From Streptomyces sp. SDr-06 (GTDB taxonomy: Bacteria; Actinomycetota; Actinomycetes; Streptomycetales; Streptomycetaceae), in NCBI RefSeq assembly GCF_003324565.1, contig NZ_QOLA01000001.1, forward strand, positions 248,001 through 312,000: a DNA stretch of 64,000 nucleotides, in the 5' to 3' direction. This document shows positions 8,401 to 17,743 of this stretch, in pieces. Positions within the stretch are counted from its first letter, which is position 1; each line of letters opens with the position of its first letter. The notes under the pieces are model-generated. The model saw only the letters and a list, made by a program, of their open reading frames with translations, made no database searches and was not told where the DNA came from. The position numbers and the translations under genes are program-made.

Positions 8401-8907
8401 CTTTCGCCGACTCCCCCCGGCCGGGGCGGCGGTGCCCGCTCCGACAGGGCCTCGAACAGCCGTCGCCCAGCCTTACGCCCGAACTGGCCCCCGCCTCCGG
8501 CCGGATTGTGCCGCCATGGTGACACCGGGGCCCCCGTGTCGTGGCCCGAGCCGACGAGCGGTGACGGCGGCGAGCGAGCTCCGCTCGGCCCGGACGAACC
8601 GCGCGGCCTGGGCCTACGAGGATTTGGACACGCCTCGACAGGCCGACCGCGACGGCCACAGCGGGTCCGCACGCCCCTCGGGAGCCGAAGTCGGTCATGA
8701 CTGGATTCGTTCGGTTCCGCCGCAAACATCGCGCGGGCGCGATCATCGTATCGAGCTAATGTCGCCCACTTCCCTTGGTCCGGGGGGCGAACCGGCCGTT
8801 AGTGTCCTTCTGGCTCTGGACGGATTCCGCTTCGTACCCCCCTTCCTCCTCCTGCCGGTGGCGTCCACCCACGCCGACCACCGCACCGACCAAGGAGAGC
8901 TCGCCCG
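8401..8907. other. Intergenic region upstream of the 2-MIB operon
   Basis: About 500 bases with no convincing gene on either strand. The last 200 bases presumably hold the operon promoter; candidate elements are TTGGTC (8775-8780) with TTAGTG (8799-8804), and the less GC-rich stretch around 8743-8762. The RBS AAGGAGAG sits before the encapsulin ATG. Confidence 0.5.
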
Positions 8908-10320
8908 ATGACTGTTGACTCGAGCCCCGAAGCTCGACTCGAACCACCACGACAATCCAGCCTGAGCACGGCGGCCGCACGCAACCTCGCCACCACGGCC
9001 AAGTCCGCCCCGCAGATGCAGGAGATCAGCTCTCGCTGGCTGCTGCGGATGCTCCCCTGGGTGGAGACCAAGGGCGGCGTCTACCGGGTGAACCGCCGCC
9101 TCACCTACACCGTCGGCGACGGGAAGGTGGACTTCGTGCAGGACGGTGCCGACGTCCGCGTCATCCCGCGCGAACTCGGTGAACTGGCCCTGCTGCGTGG
9201 CTTCGACGACATCGAGGTGCTGACCGCCCTCGCCGACCGGTGCGTCCAGCGCGACTTCCGCGGCGGTGAGACGCTGGTCGAGCGCGGCGCCCCCGCGGAC
9301 CGGCTGCACCTGATCGCCCACGGCCGCGTCGGGCAGACCACCGTCGGCGCGTACGGTGACGAACTCGCCCTGGACGTGCTCGCCGACGGCGACCGCTTCG
9401 GGGAGCAGGCCCTGCTGGACGAGGGCGCCCGCTGGGAGCACACCGTCACCGCCGAGACCTCGGGCACCCTGCTCACCCTGTCCCGGGCCGACTTCGCGGC
9501 CGTGGCCGCCCATGCGCCGGGCCTGCGGGACCATGTCGAAACGTTCAGGTCGCTCCCCCGGCAGCGGCAGAACCACCGGGGCGAGGCCGAGATCGCGATG
9601 TCGGCCGGCCACAAGGGCGAGCATGCGCTGCCCGGCGCGTTCGTCGACTACGAGCTCAGGCCGCGTGAGTACGAACTCTCCGCCGCGCAGACCATTCTGC
9701 GGGTCCACACGAGGGTGGCCGACCTCTACAACGGGCCGATGAACCAGACCAAGGAGCAACTCAGGCTCACCATCGAGGCGTTGCGTGAGCGCCAGGAGCA
9801 CGAGCTCATCAACAACCGCGAGTTCGGCCTGCTCCACAACGCGGACTTCAAGCAGCGCATCCAGCCGCGCTCCGGCCCGCCGACTCCGGACGACATGGAC
9901 GAGCTCCTCTGTCGTCGTCGCGGTGCCAAGTTCTACCTGGCGCACCCCAGGACGATCGCGGCGATCGGGCGGGAGTTCAACGCGCGCGGTCTGCACCCTG
10001 CCCAGGTCGAGCGCTGCGGCGAGCTGGTCCAGGCGTGGCGCGGGGTCCCGATCCTGCCCTGCGACAAGATTCCCATCACGCCGGAGAAGACCAGCTCGAT
10101 CCTCATCATGCGGACCGGCGAGGACGACCAGGGCGTCATCGGCCTGCGCCAGACCGGACTGCCGGACGAGTACGAACCGGGCCTTTCGGTGCGCTTCATG
10201 GGCATCAACGAGCAGGCGATGACCTCCTACCTAGTCAGCACCTACTACTCCGCCGCCATCCTCGTGCCGGACGCCTGCGGCGTGCTGGAGAACGTGCAGA
10301 TCGCCCGCCGGCCGCGGTAG
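8908..10320 (+). CDS. Family 2B encapsulin shell protein with cyclic-nucleotide-binding domain (EshA-like)
   Basis: A 470-residue protein that forms the shell of a nanocompartment. Residues about 1-90 and 215-470 match the HK97-type shell fold of family 2 encapsulins (for example the stretch [23 protein letters not shown] near residue 40 and [18 protein letters not shown] near the C-terminus). Residues about 95-210 are an inserted cNMP-binding beta-barrel ([17 protein letters not shown], then [11 protein letters not shown], the phosphate-binding cassette region), which defines subfamily 2B. The gene leads the 2-MIB operon; its expected cargo is the terpene cyclase encoded next. Homologous to EshA of S. 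griseus and to the gene beside the 2-MIB synthase in S. coelicolor. Confidence 0.92.
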   Translation: MTVDSSPEARLEPPRQSSLSTAAARNLATTAKSAPQMQEISSRWLLRMLPWVETKGGVYRVNRRLTYTVGDGKVDFVQDGADVRVIPRELGELALLRGFDDIEVLTALADRCVQRDFRGGETLVERGAPADRLHLIAHGRVGQTTVGAYGDELALDVLADGDRFGEQALLDEGARWEHTVTAETSGTLLTLSRADFAAVAAHAPGLRDHVETFRSLPRQRQNHRGEAEIAMSAGHKGEHALPGAFVDYELRPREYELSAAQTILRVHTRVADLYNGPMNQTKEQLRLTIEALRERQEHELINNREFGLLHNADFKQRIQPRSGPPTPDDMDELLCRRRGAKFYLAHPRTIAAIGREFNARGLHPAQVERCGELVQAWRGVPILPCDKIPITPEKTSSILIMRTGEDDQGVIGLRQTGLPDEYEPGLSVRFMGINEQAMTSYLVSTYYSAAILVPDACGVLENVQIARRPR

Positions 10321-10426
10321 TCCACCCGGCCCGAAGCCGCATCGCGTGACGCCCCGCAGCCCCCGGGGTCCCTCGCGCGTGCCCGAAACACCTGGGCCAC
10401 CTGCCCATCCCACCAAGGAGTCCTGG

Positions 10427-11719
10427 ATGCCCGCCCCTGAGCTGACGCCTCCGCAGTCGAGCCTGCCCGAGGCCGCGTCCCACTTCGGGGCGCATGTCCT
10501 CGCCGGTGCCGCGGCCCGCGCCCGCGACATCGCCGCCGCCACCGGCGGCCCGCCGAGTACGGCCACGCTGCCAGCGCCGCCGAGCCCCGAGGCCCCGGCG
10601 GTGGATGTGCCGGCCCCTCGTATCGGCCTCGACCGCATCCTGCGGGGGCCCAGTGGGCTGGGCACGGCGGGCCTGCGCCTGGTGCTGAGGGAAGAAGAGC
10701 AGCCCACGCCGCCCGCGCCTCCCGAGCCGTCGCCACCGGAAGGCGTACCGATCCCGGGCCTCTACCACCACCCGGTACCCGAGCCCGACCCGGTGCGGGT
10801 CGAGGAGGTGAGCCGCAGGATCAAGGCCTGGGCGATGGACGAGGTCTCCCTCTACCCCGAGGACTGGGAGGAACAGTTCGACGGGTTCTCCGTGGGGCGC
10901 TACATGGTCGGCTGCCATCCCGACGCGCCCACCATCGACCACCTGATGCTCGCGACCCGGCTGATGGTCGCCGAGAACGCGGTGGACGACTGCTACTGCG
11001 AGGACCACGGCGGCTCGCCCGTCGGCCTCGGCGAACGGCTGCTGCTCGCCCACACCGCACTCGATCCCCTGCACACGACGCAGGAGTACCAGCCCCAGTG
11101 GGCCGAGTCGCTCCACTCGGACGCCCCGCGGCGCGCGTACCGCTCCGCCATGGAGTACTTCGCCCAGGCGGCGACCGCCTCGCAGACCGACCGCTTCCGG
11201 CACGACATGGCCCGGCTGCACATGGGGTATCTCGCCGAAGCCGCCTGGGCCCAGCTGGACCGCGTCCCGGAGGTGTGGGAGTACCTGGCGATGCGCCAGT
11301 TCAACAACTTCCGCCCCTGCCCCACCATCACCGACACCGTGGGCGGCTACGAACTGCCCGCGGACCTGCACGCGCAACCCGCCATGCAGAGGGTCATCGC
11401 ACTCGCGGGCAACGCGACGACCATCGTGAACGACCTCTACTCCTACACCAAGGAACTCGACGCCCCCGGGCGGCACTTGAACCTGCCCGTCGTGATCGCG
11501 GAACGGGAGGGCCTCTCCGACCGGGAGGCCTATCTGAAGGCGGTCGAGGTCCACAACGACCTCATGCACGACTTCGAGACCGAAGCGGCCGCTCTGGCCG
11601 CCGAGTGTCCCGTCCCCAGTGTGCAGCGTTTCCTGCGCGGCGTGGCCGCATGGGTCGACGGCAACCACCACTGGCACCGCACCAACACCTATCGCTACAG
11701 CCTGCCGGACTTCTGGTAG
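10427..11719 (+). CDS. tpc: 2-methylisoborneol synthase (class I terpene cyclase)
   Basis: A 430-residue protein starting at ATG 10427 behind AAGGAG. It cyclises 2-methylgeranyl diphosphate to 2-methylisoborneol, an earthy-muddy odorant. Residues 1-110 are Pro/Ala-rich and probably disordered; in this family such N-terminal regions direct loading into the family 2B encapsulin. The catalytic domain has the Asp-rich metal motif DDCYCED (residues 187-193), diagnostic for 2-MIB synthases, and the NSE triad N335-D-L-Y-S339-Y-T-K-E343. It lies between the shell gene and the methyltransferase that makes its substrate. Confidence 0.95.
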   Translation: MPAPELTPPQSSLPEAASHFGAHVLAGAAARARDIAAATGGPPSTATLPAPPSPEAPAVDVPAPRIGLDRILRGPSGLGTAGLRLVLREEEQPTPPAPPEPSPPEGVPIPGLYHHPVPEPDPVRVEEVSRRIKAWAMDEVSLYPEDWEEQFDGFSVGRYMVGCHPDAPTIDHLMLATRLMVAENAVDDCYCEDHGGSPVGLGERLLLAHTALDPLHTTQEYQPQWAESLHSDAPRRAYRSAMEYFAQAATASQTDRFRHDMARLHMGYLAEAAWAQLDRVPEVWEYLAMRQFNNFRPCPTITDTVGGYELPADLHAQPAMQRVIALAGNATTIVNDLYSYTKELDAPGRHLNLPVVIAEREGLSDREAYLKAVEVHNDLMHDFETEAAALAAECPVPSVQRFLRGVAAWVDGNHHWHRTNTYRYSLPDFW

Positions 11720-11724
11720 GAAGA

Positions 11725-12624
11725 ATGGAATCATCTGTGACCAGCACCGAACTCACCGCCACCTCCAACGGCGCCTCCCTCTTCATCCCCGGCCCCGCGA
11801 CGCCCTACCAGGGGGACATCGCGCGCTACTGGGACGGGGAGGCCCGGCCGGTGAACCTGCGTCTCGGCGATGTCGACGGTCTCTACCACCACCACTACGG
11901 CATCGGTGCCGTCGACCACGCCGCGCTCGGTGACGCCGATGACAGCGAGAGCGAGAAGAAGCTGATCAGCGAGCTGCACCGGCTGGAGTCGGCGCAGGCC
12001 GAGGTCCTCCTGGGGCACCTCGGCGACATCGTGCCGGACGACACCCTGGTGGACGCGGGCTGTGGCCGCGGCGGCTCGATGGTGATGGCGCACCAGCGCT
12101 TCGGGTGCAAGGTGGAAGGTGTCACCCTGTCGGCCAAGCAGGCCGACTTCGCCAACCGGCGCGCCACCGAGCTCCGCATCCAGGACCACGTCCGCGCCCG
12201 CGTCTGCAACATGCTCTCGATGCCCTTCGACACGGGGCAGGCCGCGGCCTCGTGGAACAACGAGTCGAGCATGTACGTCGACCTGCACGACCTGTTCGCC
12301 GAACACTCCCGCATCCTCCGGGTGGGTGGCCGCTACGTGACCATCACCGGCTGCTGGAACCCCCGGTACGGGCAGCCCTCGAAGTGGGTCTCACAGATCA
12401 ACGCGCACTTCGAGTGCAACATCCACTCGCGTCGCGAGTACCTGCGGGCCATGGCCGACAACCGCCTGGTGCCCCAGGCCGTCATCGACCTCACCCCCGA
12501 CACCCTGCCCTACTGGGAGTTGCGGGCCACGTCGTCGCTCGTCACGGGCATCGAGGAGGCGTTCATCAACTCCTACCGCGACGGTTCGTTCCAGTACGTC
12601 CTCATCGCGGCCGACCGCGTCTGA
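11725..12624 (+). CDS. Geranyl diphosphate 2-C-methyltransferase
   Basis: A 299-residue SAM-dependent methyltransferase that methylates GPP at C2 to feed the 2-MIB synthase. It has the SAM motif VDAGCGRGGSM (about residue 111) and the family stretches YWDGEARPVNLRLGDVDG and ITGCWNPRYGQPSKWV. The C-terminus (WELRATSSLVTGIE) matches the S. coelicolor enzyme as I recall it. The ATG at 11725 follows the upstream stop by 5 bases; AGGAAG is very close to it, so GTG 11737 is an alternative start. Last gene of the operon, followed by a terminator. Confidence 0.93.
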   Translation: MESSVTSTELTATSNGASLFIPGPATPYQGDIARYWDGEARPVNLRLGDVDGLYHHHYGIGAVDHAALGDADDSESEKKLISELHRLESAQAEVLLGHLGDIVPDDTLVDAGCGRGGSMVMAHQRFGCKVEGVTLSAKQADFANRRATELRIQDHVRARVCNMLSMPFDTGQAAASWNNESSMYVDLHDLFAEHSRILRVGGRYVTITGCWNPRYGQPSKWVSQINAHFECNIHSRREYLRAMADNRLVPQAVIDLTPDTLPYWELRATSSLVTGIEEAFINSYRDGSFQYVLIAADRV

Positions 12625-12645
12625 CCACCCGTCCTCGGCCCGTAC

Positions 12646-12697
12646 CTGAAAGCCGCCTCGGCGCCTGGAACCACTCGGGCACGGAGACGGCTTTCAG
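12646..12697 (+). terminator. Hairpin terminator of the 2-MIB operon
   Basis: CTGAAAGCCG (12646-12655) pairs perfectly with CGGCTTTCAG (12688-12697), 21 bases after the methyltransferase stop and before the convergent hypothetical gene. Confidence 0.75.
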
Positions 12698-12711
12698 CCG
12701 CCGCAACCAGC

Positions 12712-13395
12712 TCAACTGCCGTGACTGCTCAACTCGTTTGACGCAACGTCAGGTGACTCACCGTCACCCGCCAGGCCCGTGAGGTCGAGAGCACGCAGCA
12801 TGGGCGGCAGTTCCCACAGGTCGTCCTCGGACGCGGCGACCAGCGATTCCAGCGCCCCCGGGGTCAGCTCATGGCGTTCCGCTCGGGCCAGGACGGCGTC
12901 CCCACCGCAGTCGCCCTGCCCCAGCCCCAGGGACCGCACGACGTCGTCCCGGTCGACGAAGCGGTTCATGCCGCAGTCGAGACCGTCGTCGTCGAGGCTC
13001 TCCGGGTACGGGGCGCGCGACCAGGCACCGTTCTCGTACCAGTAGACGCAGCCGAGTTCATACCCGTCGAGCAGACGGCGGAGCTTGGCGTACGGCAGCC
13101 AGTCCGGGGCGCCGGCCAGCATGTCGATCGGCGGCTTGTGCCATTTGACGCCGCTCGACTCGTCCTCGCCGTAGAGCACGAACCGGCCCTCGCCCATCCT
13201 GGCCAGGGTCCACCACGTACTGCCGCAGTCGTCGAGATGGAGACCGCCCTCGTCGATCCAGCACCCTGTGCGGTGCACCGGCGGTGTCTCCTCGCCCTCC
13301 TCCGTCGCCTCAAGGACCGCCAGCAGCCCCCACCGCGCCCAGAGGATCTCCGGCGTCGGCAGGTCGCCGGGCAGGCCCGGACGGTGCATCGTCAT
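12712..13395 (-). CDS. Hypothetical protein, 227 aa
   Basis: A soluble acidic protein with many Trp/Asp/Glu residues, for example STWWTLARMGEGRFVLYGED and VYWYENGAWSRAPYPESL. No domain is recognised with certainty. The style resembles streptomycete proteins of unknown function that may bind partner proteins. Start at 13395; an ATG at 13389 is equally possible. It converges on the 2-MIB operon terminator and stands divergent from the NarK gene. Confidence 0.65.
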   Translation of the reverse strand: MTMHRPGLPGDLPTPEILWARWGLLAVLEATEEGEETPPVHRTGCWIDEGGLHLDDCGSTWWTLARMGEGRFVLYGEDESSGVKWHKPPIDMLAGAPDWLPYAKLRRLLDGYELGCVYWYENGAWSRAPYPESLDDDGLDCGMNRFVDRDDVVRSLGLGQGDCGGDAVLARAERHELTPGALESLVAASEDDLWELPPMLRALDLTGLAGDGESPDVASNELSSHGS

Positions 13396-13547
13396 TCCAT
13401 ACCCCCGTGGGAAGGTGTCGCCATGTACCCGGCCGAGCCTAGTGGGGCCGTGGCCCTGTCCGGACCGGCGGCGGGGGTATCCAAGGAGGTCCCCCGTACG
13501 GCGCAGTCCGGCGCGCCCCGCCGGATCCGAACACCTTGACTGGGGGC

Positions 13548-14828
13548 GTGGACACCCATAGGAAGCCTGGGGACGCCCCCACGAAGCCTTCTGTCGCCGC
13601 GTACCGCAATCTGGTCATGGCCACCGTCGGGTTCACGCTCACGTTCTGGGCGTGGGACCTGATCGCCCCCCTGGCCGGTGACTACAAGGACCGGCTGCAT
13701 CTCAGTTCGTTCCAGCAGTCCTTGCTCGTGGCGGTCCCGGTGCTCGTCGGGTCGGTCGGCCGGATCCCGGTGGGCGCGCTCACCGACCGGTACGGCGCGA
13801 AGCTGATGTTCCCGCTGATGTCCGCGCTCACCATCGTGCCGGTGCTCCTGCTGATCCCGGCGCGCGACAGCTACGGCCTGATGCTCGTCGTCGGCTTCTT
13901 CCTGGGCCTGGGCGGCACGACCTTCGCGATCGGCATTCCGCTGGTCAACTCCTGGTTCCCGCCCAGCAAACGGGGCTTCGCGCTCGGCGTGTTCGGGATG
14001 GGCATGGGCGGTGTGGCGCTGTCCGGGTACCTCACCCCGAGGATCGCCAAGCACGGTTACCACCTGCCCTTCCTCGTCGTGGCGGTGGCCCTCGCCGGGT
14101 ACGCGGTGCTGGCCGTGCTGTTGATCACGGACCGGCCCGACCGGCCCGTCCCGACCGCGTCGCTGGGTTCACGGCTGGGGCAGGCGGGCCGCCTGCGGGT
14201 GACCTGGGAACTGTCCGCGCTGTACGCGATCGGGTTCGGCGGCATCGTCGCGTTCGGCGTGTACCTGCCCACCTACCTCAAGACCTGGTACCAGCTGTCG
14301 CCGACCGACGCGGGCTCCAAGGCGGCGGGCTTCGCCCTGGCCACCGTGGTCTTCCGGCCGATCGGCGGCTGGCTCTCGGACCGCGTCCACCCGGCGCTGG
14401 TCACGGCCGGCGCGCTCGGCCTGGTCGCCCTGCTCGCCATCGTGCAGGCCTTCGATCCCACGCTGTATCCCGGCGGCACCATCGCCCTGCTGTGCATGGG
14501 CGCCGGTCTGGGCACGGCCAGCGGCAGCGTCTTCGCCCTCGTCTCCCAGGTGACGCCCCAGCCCCAAGTGGGCAGCGTGACCGGCATCGTGGGAGCGATG
14601 GGCGGCCTCGGCGGCTTCGTACCGCCGCTGGTCATGGGTGCCATCTACAGCGCGAAGGACTCGTACTCGATCGGGTTCATGCTCCTGTCCGACCTCGCGC
14701 TCGCCGGGTGCGTGTACGCGTACACCCGCATGCGGACCAGCCGTCCCGTGGCTGAGGAGCCCCTCAGCGCGGGGACGTCCCCGGCCGCGCGCGGGGATGC
14801 CGCGACCGGGCCACGGCCACTGCGCTGA
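13548..14828 (+). CDS. narK: NarK-family MFS transporter (nitrate/nitrite type)
   Basis: About 426 residues with twelve predicted membrane segments. The MFS loop 2-3 motif is GRIPVGALTDRYG, and the family stretch GFFLGLGGTTFAIGIPLVNSWFPPSKRG contains the Gly-rich signature of nitrate/nitrite porters. It probably imports nitrate or exports nitrite across the cytoplasmic membrane. The start is uncertain: GTG 13548 was chosen; TTG 13536 in the same frame is an alternative and neither has a well-spaced RBS. The 3' end overlaps the convergent lnt-like gene by 65 bases. No nitrate reductase genes are in the window. Confidence 0.82.
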   Translation: MDTHRKPGDAPTKPSVAAYRNLVMATVGFTLTFWAWDLIAPLAGDYKDRLHLSSFQQSLLVAVPVLVGSVGRIPVGALTDRYGAKLMFPLMSALTIVPVLLLIPARDSYGLMLVVGFFLGLGGTTFAIGIPLVNSWFPPSKRGFALGVFGMGMGGVALSGYLTPRIAKHGYHLPFLVVAVALAGYAVLAVLLITDRPDRPVPTASLGSRLGQAGRLRVTWELSALYAIGFGGIVAFGVYLPTYLKTWYQLSPTDAGSKAAGFALATVVFRPIGGWLSDRVHPALVTAGALGLVALLAIVQAFDPTLYPGGTIALLCMGAGLGTASGSVFALVSQVTPQPQVGSVTGIVGAMGGLGGFVPPLVMGAIYSAKDSYSIGFMLLSDLALAGCVYAYTRMRTSRPVAEEPLSAGTSPAARGDAATGPRPLR

Positions 14829-16365
14829 GCCCGGCCAGACCGGCCACGCACAGCCAGGCGAACGTGTCGCCGATGCGGTCGTAGACGGTGGTCACCCCGT
14901 GCGTGGGCACCAAGGCGACCATGGTCTGGCGCGGCGTGGTGAAGTAGTCGGCGGTGGCGAGGACACGGCCCTGGTGGTCGTAGGCGGTCGAGACGCCCTG
15001 CGCGTCCTGACGCACCAGTGAGTAGCCGCCCTCGATGGCGCGCAGGCTCGCCTTCGCGGTGTGCGCGCCGCCGTACTCCTTCCAGTCGGCCGACGGTACG
15101 AGCATGATGTCGGCCCTGGTCCGCATCATGGCGGGGAAGTCGGCGTCGTAGCAGATGACGTTGGCGATCCGGCCGTACGGGGTGTCGGCGACGGGCACCC
15201 GGCCGTCGCCGGGGGTGTACTTCTCCGAGCCGGGGATGGGGTGGGCCTTCTGGTAGGTCCACAGCACGTTGCCCCGCGGGTCGATCAGCATCGCTTCGTC
15301 CCGGCCGTAGGCGGGCGCCGTGGTGCTGTAGACACGGACCCCGATCTCCAGGTAGACACCCGACCGGCGGGCCTGGTCCCGGGCGGCCGCGAGGGCTTCG
15401 GACGCGTGGGACTCCTGGACCCTGAGAGCCTCTTCGGGCCAGACCACGATCTTCGCTCCGGCCGCGGCCTCGCGCTCGGTGGCGGCCAGCAGGTCGTTCT
15501 CGACGGCGGTCATCGCGGGCTCCACCGCCGGGGCCGGTGCGGCGGCGATGTCCGCCGGGCCGCCGCTGATGCGCCCGAGCGCGGCCTGGAGGGACGCGGT
15601 CACGGCCCGGCTGGGGCTCACGCCGGCGATCCGCACGCTCTCGCCCCCCGCCGGGCTGAGGGCGAGCCGGGCTCCGCCGGCCAGCAGGACGCTCAGCAGG
15701 ACAGCGCCGTAGACCAGACCGCCGCGCCACGACGGGCGCTCCCAGATCCGGTTGACGGTGCTGGCGAAGTAGGCGATCAGGAAGCCGATCCCCCAGGGGC
15801 CCGTGACCGAGACGAGCTGGAGGAGGGGGAGGTCGCCGTACTGGGTGACGGCCAGGCACCCGTACGCCGTGCCGAGCGGGGTCACCGTGGTGATCAGGAA
15901 CTCGCTTGCCGCGAGGGCGGCGGGGAAGCCGAGGGCCGCCCACGCGGGGCGCAGCCGGGTGACGAGCAGCCGGTCGGCCAGGAACGGCAGGGTCTGCAGG
16001 GCGGCGAGACCGATCGCGCCCGCCACAGCGACGGGGTTGAAGCCGAGCGCCGACTCCTGGACCCAGAAGACGGCCGCGATGATGTGGGCCAGCCAGATCC
16101 ACAGCGTGCCGGTCCACATCCGGCTGAGGCGGGAGAAGCGCAGCAGGAGCACCGGGAAGATCCAGGCGGCCGCCGCGATGTCCCACCGGCCGCCCACCGC
16201 GAACAGCATGGTGGCCGTGCCGAGCGCGAGGAACACCCAGCGGGCCGCGGTCCTTGAACTTCCTTGACGGGCAGGGGGGTTGACCGCCGTGTCCACGGCG
16301 CCGGGCGGTTGCTCCATCGTGCTGAGGCGCCCGGTGGACCGTGGTGGCGGGGGGATTTTCGTCAT
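14764..16365 (-). CDS. lnt: Apolipoprotein N-acyltransferase-like protein
   Basis: A protein of about 533 residues. Its N-terminal half has six to seven membrane segments (residues about 40-240), and its C-terminal half a nitrilase-superfamily domain. The catalytic triad is visible as Glu in VVWPEEAL, Lys in the KAHPIPGSEKY segment and Cys in NVICYDADFP. This is the Lnt architecture, which N-acylates the N-terminal cysteine of lipoproteins at the outer face of the membrane. The start is uncertain: ATG 16365 or 16317, neither with a clear RBS. Streptomycetes usually carry more than one Lnt paralogue. Confidence 0.85.
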   Translation of the reverse strand: MTKIPPPPRSTGRLSTMEQPPGAVDTAVNPPARQGSSRTAARWVFLALGTATMLFAVGGRWDIAAAAWIFPVLLLRFSRLSRMWTGTLWIWLAHIIAAVFWVQESALGFNPVAVAGAIGLAALQTLPFLADRLLVTRLRPAWAALGFPAALAASEFLITTVTPLGTAYGCLAVTQYGDLPLLQLVSVTGPWGIGFLIAYFASTVNRIWERPSWRGGLVYGAVLLSVLLAGGARLALSPAGGESVRIAGVSPSRAVTASLQAALGRISGGPADIAAAPAPAVEPAMTAVENDLLAATEREAAAGAKIVVWPEEALRVQESHASEALAAARDQARRSGVYLEIGVRVYSTTAPAYGRDEAMLIDPRGNVLWTYQKAHPIPGSEKYTPGDGRVPVADTPYGRIANVICYDADFPAMMRTRADIMLVPSADWKEYGGAHTAKASLRAIEGGYSLVRQDAQGVSTAYDHQGRVLATADYFTTPRQTMVALVPTHGVTTVYDRIGDTFAWLCVAGLAGLSAVAVARSRHPRARPGTSPR

Positions 16366-16501
16366 GGGAAGGACGCTAGGCGGGTGCCTCGGCGGGGCAC
16401 GTCCGTCTGCGCGGTGATCCCCCGCCGGGCCGCGCAACTATCGATGCGCGCCCTACGGACGATCCGGCGCGCTGCGCCGTTCGTCTAGCCTGACGACCGA
16501 G

Positions 16502-17743
16502 ATGGTGAACGACAGGAAAGCCGGGCCACAAGCCGCGCGGCGATGGATGACCGACCGGCCGCGCCTGACGGATGTCGCGCTGGGCGGTGGCCTCACGCTG
16601 TTCGACATGGTCACCGTGGCGGCCCGCACCCCGCAGCCCGGGGCCCTGGGGGTGGCCCTGTGGGGAGCGCAGACGGTTCCGCTGCTGTGGCGGCGGACGC
16701 GTCCGCGGGCCGTCCTCACGGCGATGACCTGCCTCTACGTGGCCTTCCAGGTGCTCAGTCCGATTCAGGGCCGCATACCGGGCCCGTTCCTGCTCATGAT
16801 CGGCGTGTACGCGGTGGCCCGCTACGCGCCGGTCCGCACCAGCGTCGCGGGAACCCTGCTGTGCCTCGGGGCGGTCACCGCGACCGACGCCCTCACCGGG
16901 CACTGGGAGCCTGTGCGCCTCGGGTCGCTGGAGCCGATCAGCGCCATGACCTTCGTCTTCTTCTTCGCGCTCGCCTGGCTGCTGGGGTGCGGCAGGCGCA
17001 GGATCGGCGCCGACGCGGAACGACTGCGGGACCTCAACCGGAGTCTGCGGGCCGAGCGCGAGCTCAACGCCCGGCAGGCGGTGGTCACCGAGCGCGCCCG
17101 CATCGCCCGTGATCTGCACGATGTGGTGGCGCACCACGTGAGCGCCATCGCCGTGCAGGCCCGGGCCGCCGAGGACCTGATGGCGGACGCCCCGGCCGAA
17201 ACCGGCTCCTCCTCCACCGTGCGGGCGGCGGAGTGCGCCGGGCTCATCGCGCGGACCGCCGACACCGCGCTCATCGAGATGCGGCGCGTCCTGGGACTGC
17301 TCTCGTTCCGGGACGGGGAGCCGGCGCCCGAGCCGTCCCTGGACCACCTCGAACCGCTCATCGGCGCCGCGGCGACGGCCGGATGCCGGGTCACCTATGT
17401 GTCGGAGGTCGGGGCACGGACCGCGCCGCCCGCCGGGATGCGGATCTCGGCCTACCGGCTCGTCCAGGAGGCGCTGACGAATGTGATCAAGCACGCCGGG
17501 CCCGTCGCCGTGCGGGTCACGGTGGGCGGCGACGCATCCCGCCTCACGATCGAGGTGGAGAACGACCCGCCGCCGCCGGGCCACGTCCGCGTTCCCGGGT
17601 CGGGGCACGGGCTCATCGGCATGCGCGAGCGCGTGGCGGCCTTCGACGGTGAGCTGGCGGCCGGGCCGCGCGAGGACGGCGGCTGGCGGCTGCGGGCCGT
17701 CCTCCACGCGCGGGCCCCTCGACCGGTGGAGGCAGGCGCGTGA
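16502..17743 (+). CDS. NarL-type sensor histidine kinase
   Basis: A 413-residue membrane kinase. About four to five hydrophobic segments in residues 25-165 form a membrane-embedded sensor with little extracellular loop, followed by a coiled-coil. The HisKA_3 motif is ARIARDLHDVVAHHVSAI (phospho-acceptor His near residue 206). The HATPase region has an N-box-like EALTNVIKHA and the G box GSGHGLIGMRERV. It is translationally coupled to the response regulator that follows (GTGA overlap at 17740-17743). The signal is unknown. Confidence 0.9.
   Translation: MVNDRKAGPQAARRWMTDRPRLTDVALGGGLTLFDMVTVAARTPQPGALGVALWGAQTVPLLWRRTRPRAVLTAMTCLYVAFQVLSPIQGRIPGPFLLMIGVYAVARYAPVRTSVAGTLLCLGAVTATDALTGHWEPVRLGSLEPISAMTFVFFFALAWLLGCGRRRIGADAERLRDLNRSLRAERELNARQAVVTERARIARDLHDVVAHHVSAIAVQARAAEDLMADAPAETGSSSTVRAAECAGLIARTADTALIEMRRVLGLLSFRDGEPAPEPSLDHLEPLIGAAATAGCRVTYVSEVGARTAPPAGMRISAYRLVQEALTNVIKHAGPVAVRVTVGGDASRLTIEVENDPPPPGHVRVPGSGHGLIGMRERVAAFDGELAAGPREDGGWRLRAVLHARAPRPVEAGA

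Noticed and set aside
8315..8911. 198-codon frame between the DUF899 and encapsulin genes
   Set aside because: Runs through a terminator hairpin and the operon promoter; composition is random Arg/Pro/Ala.
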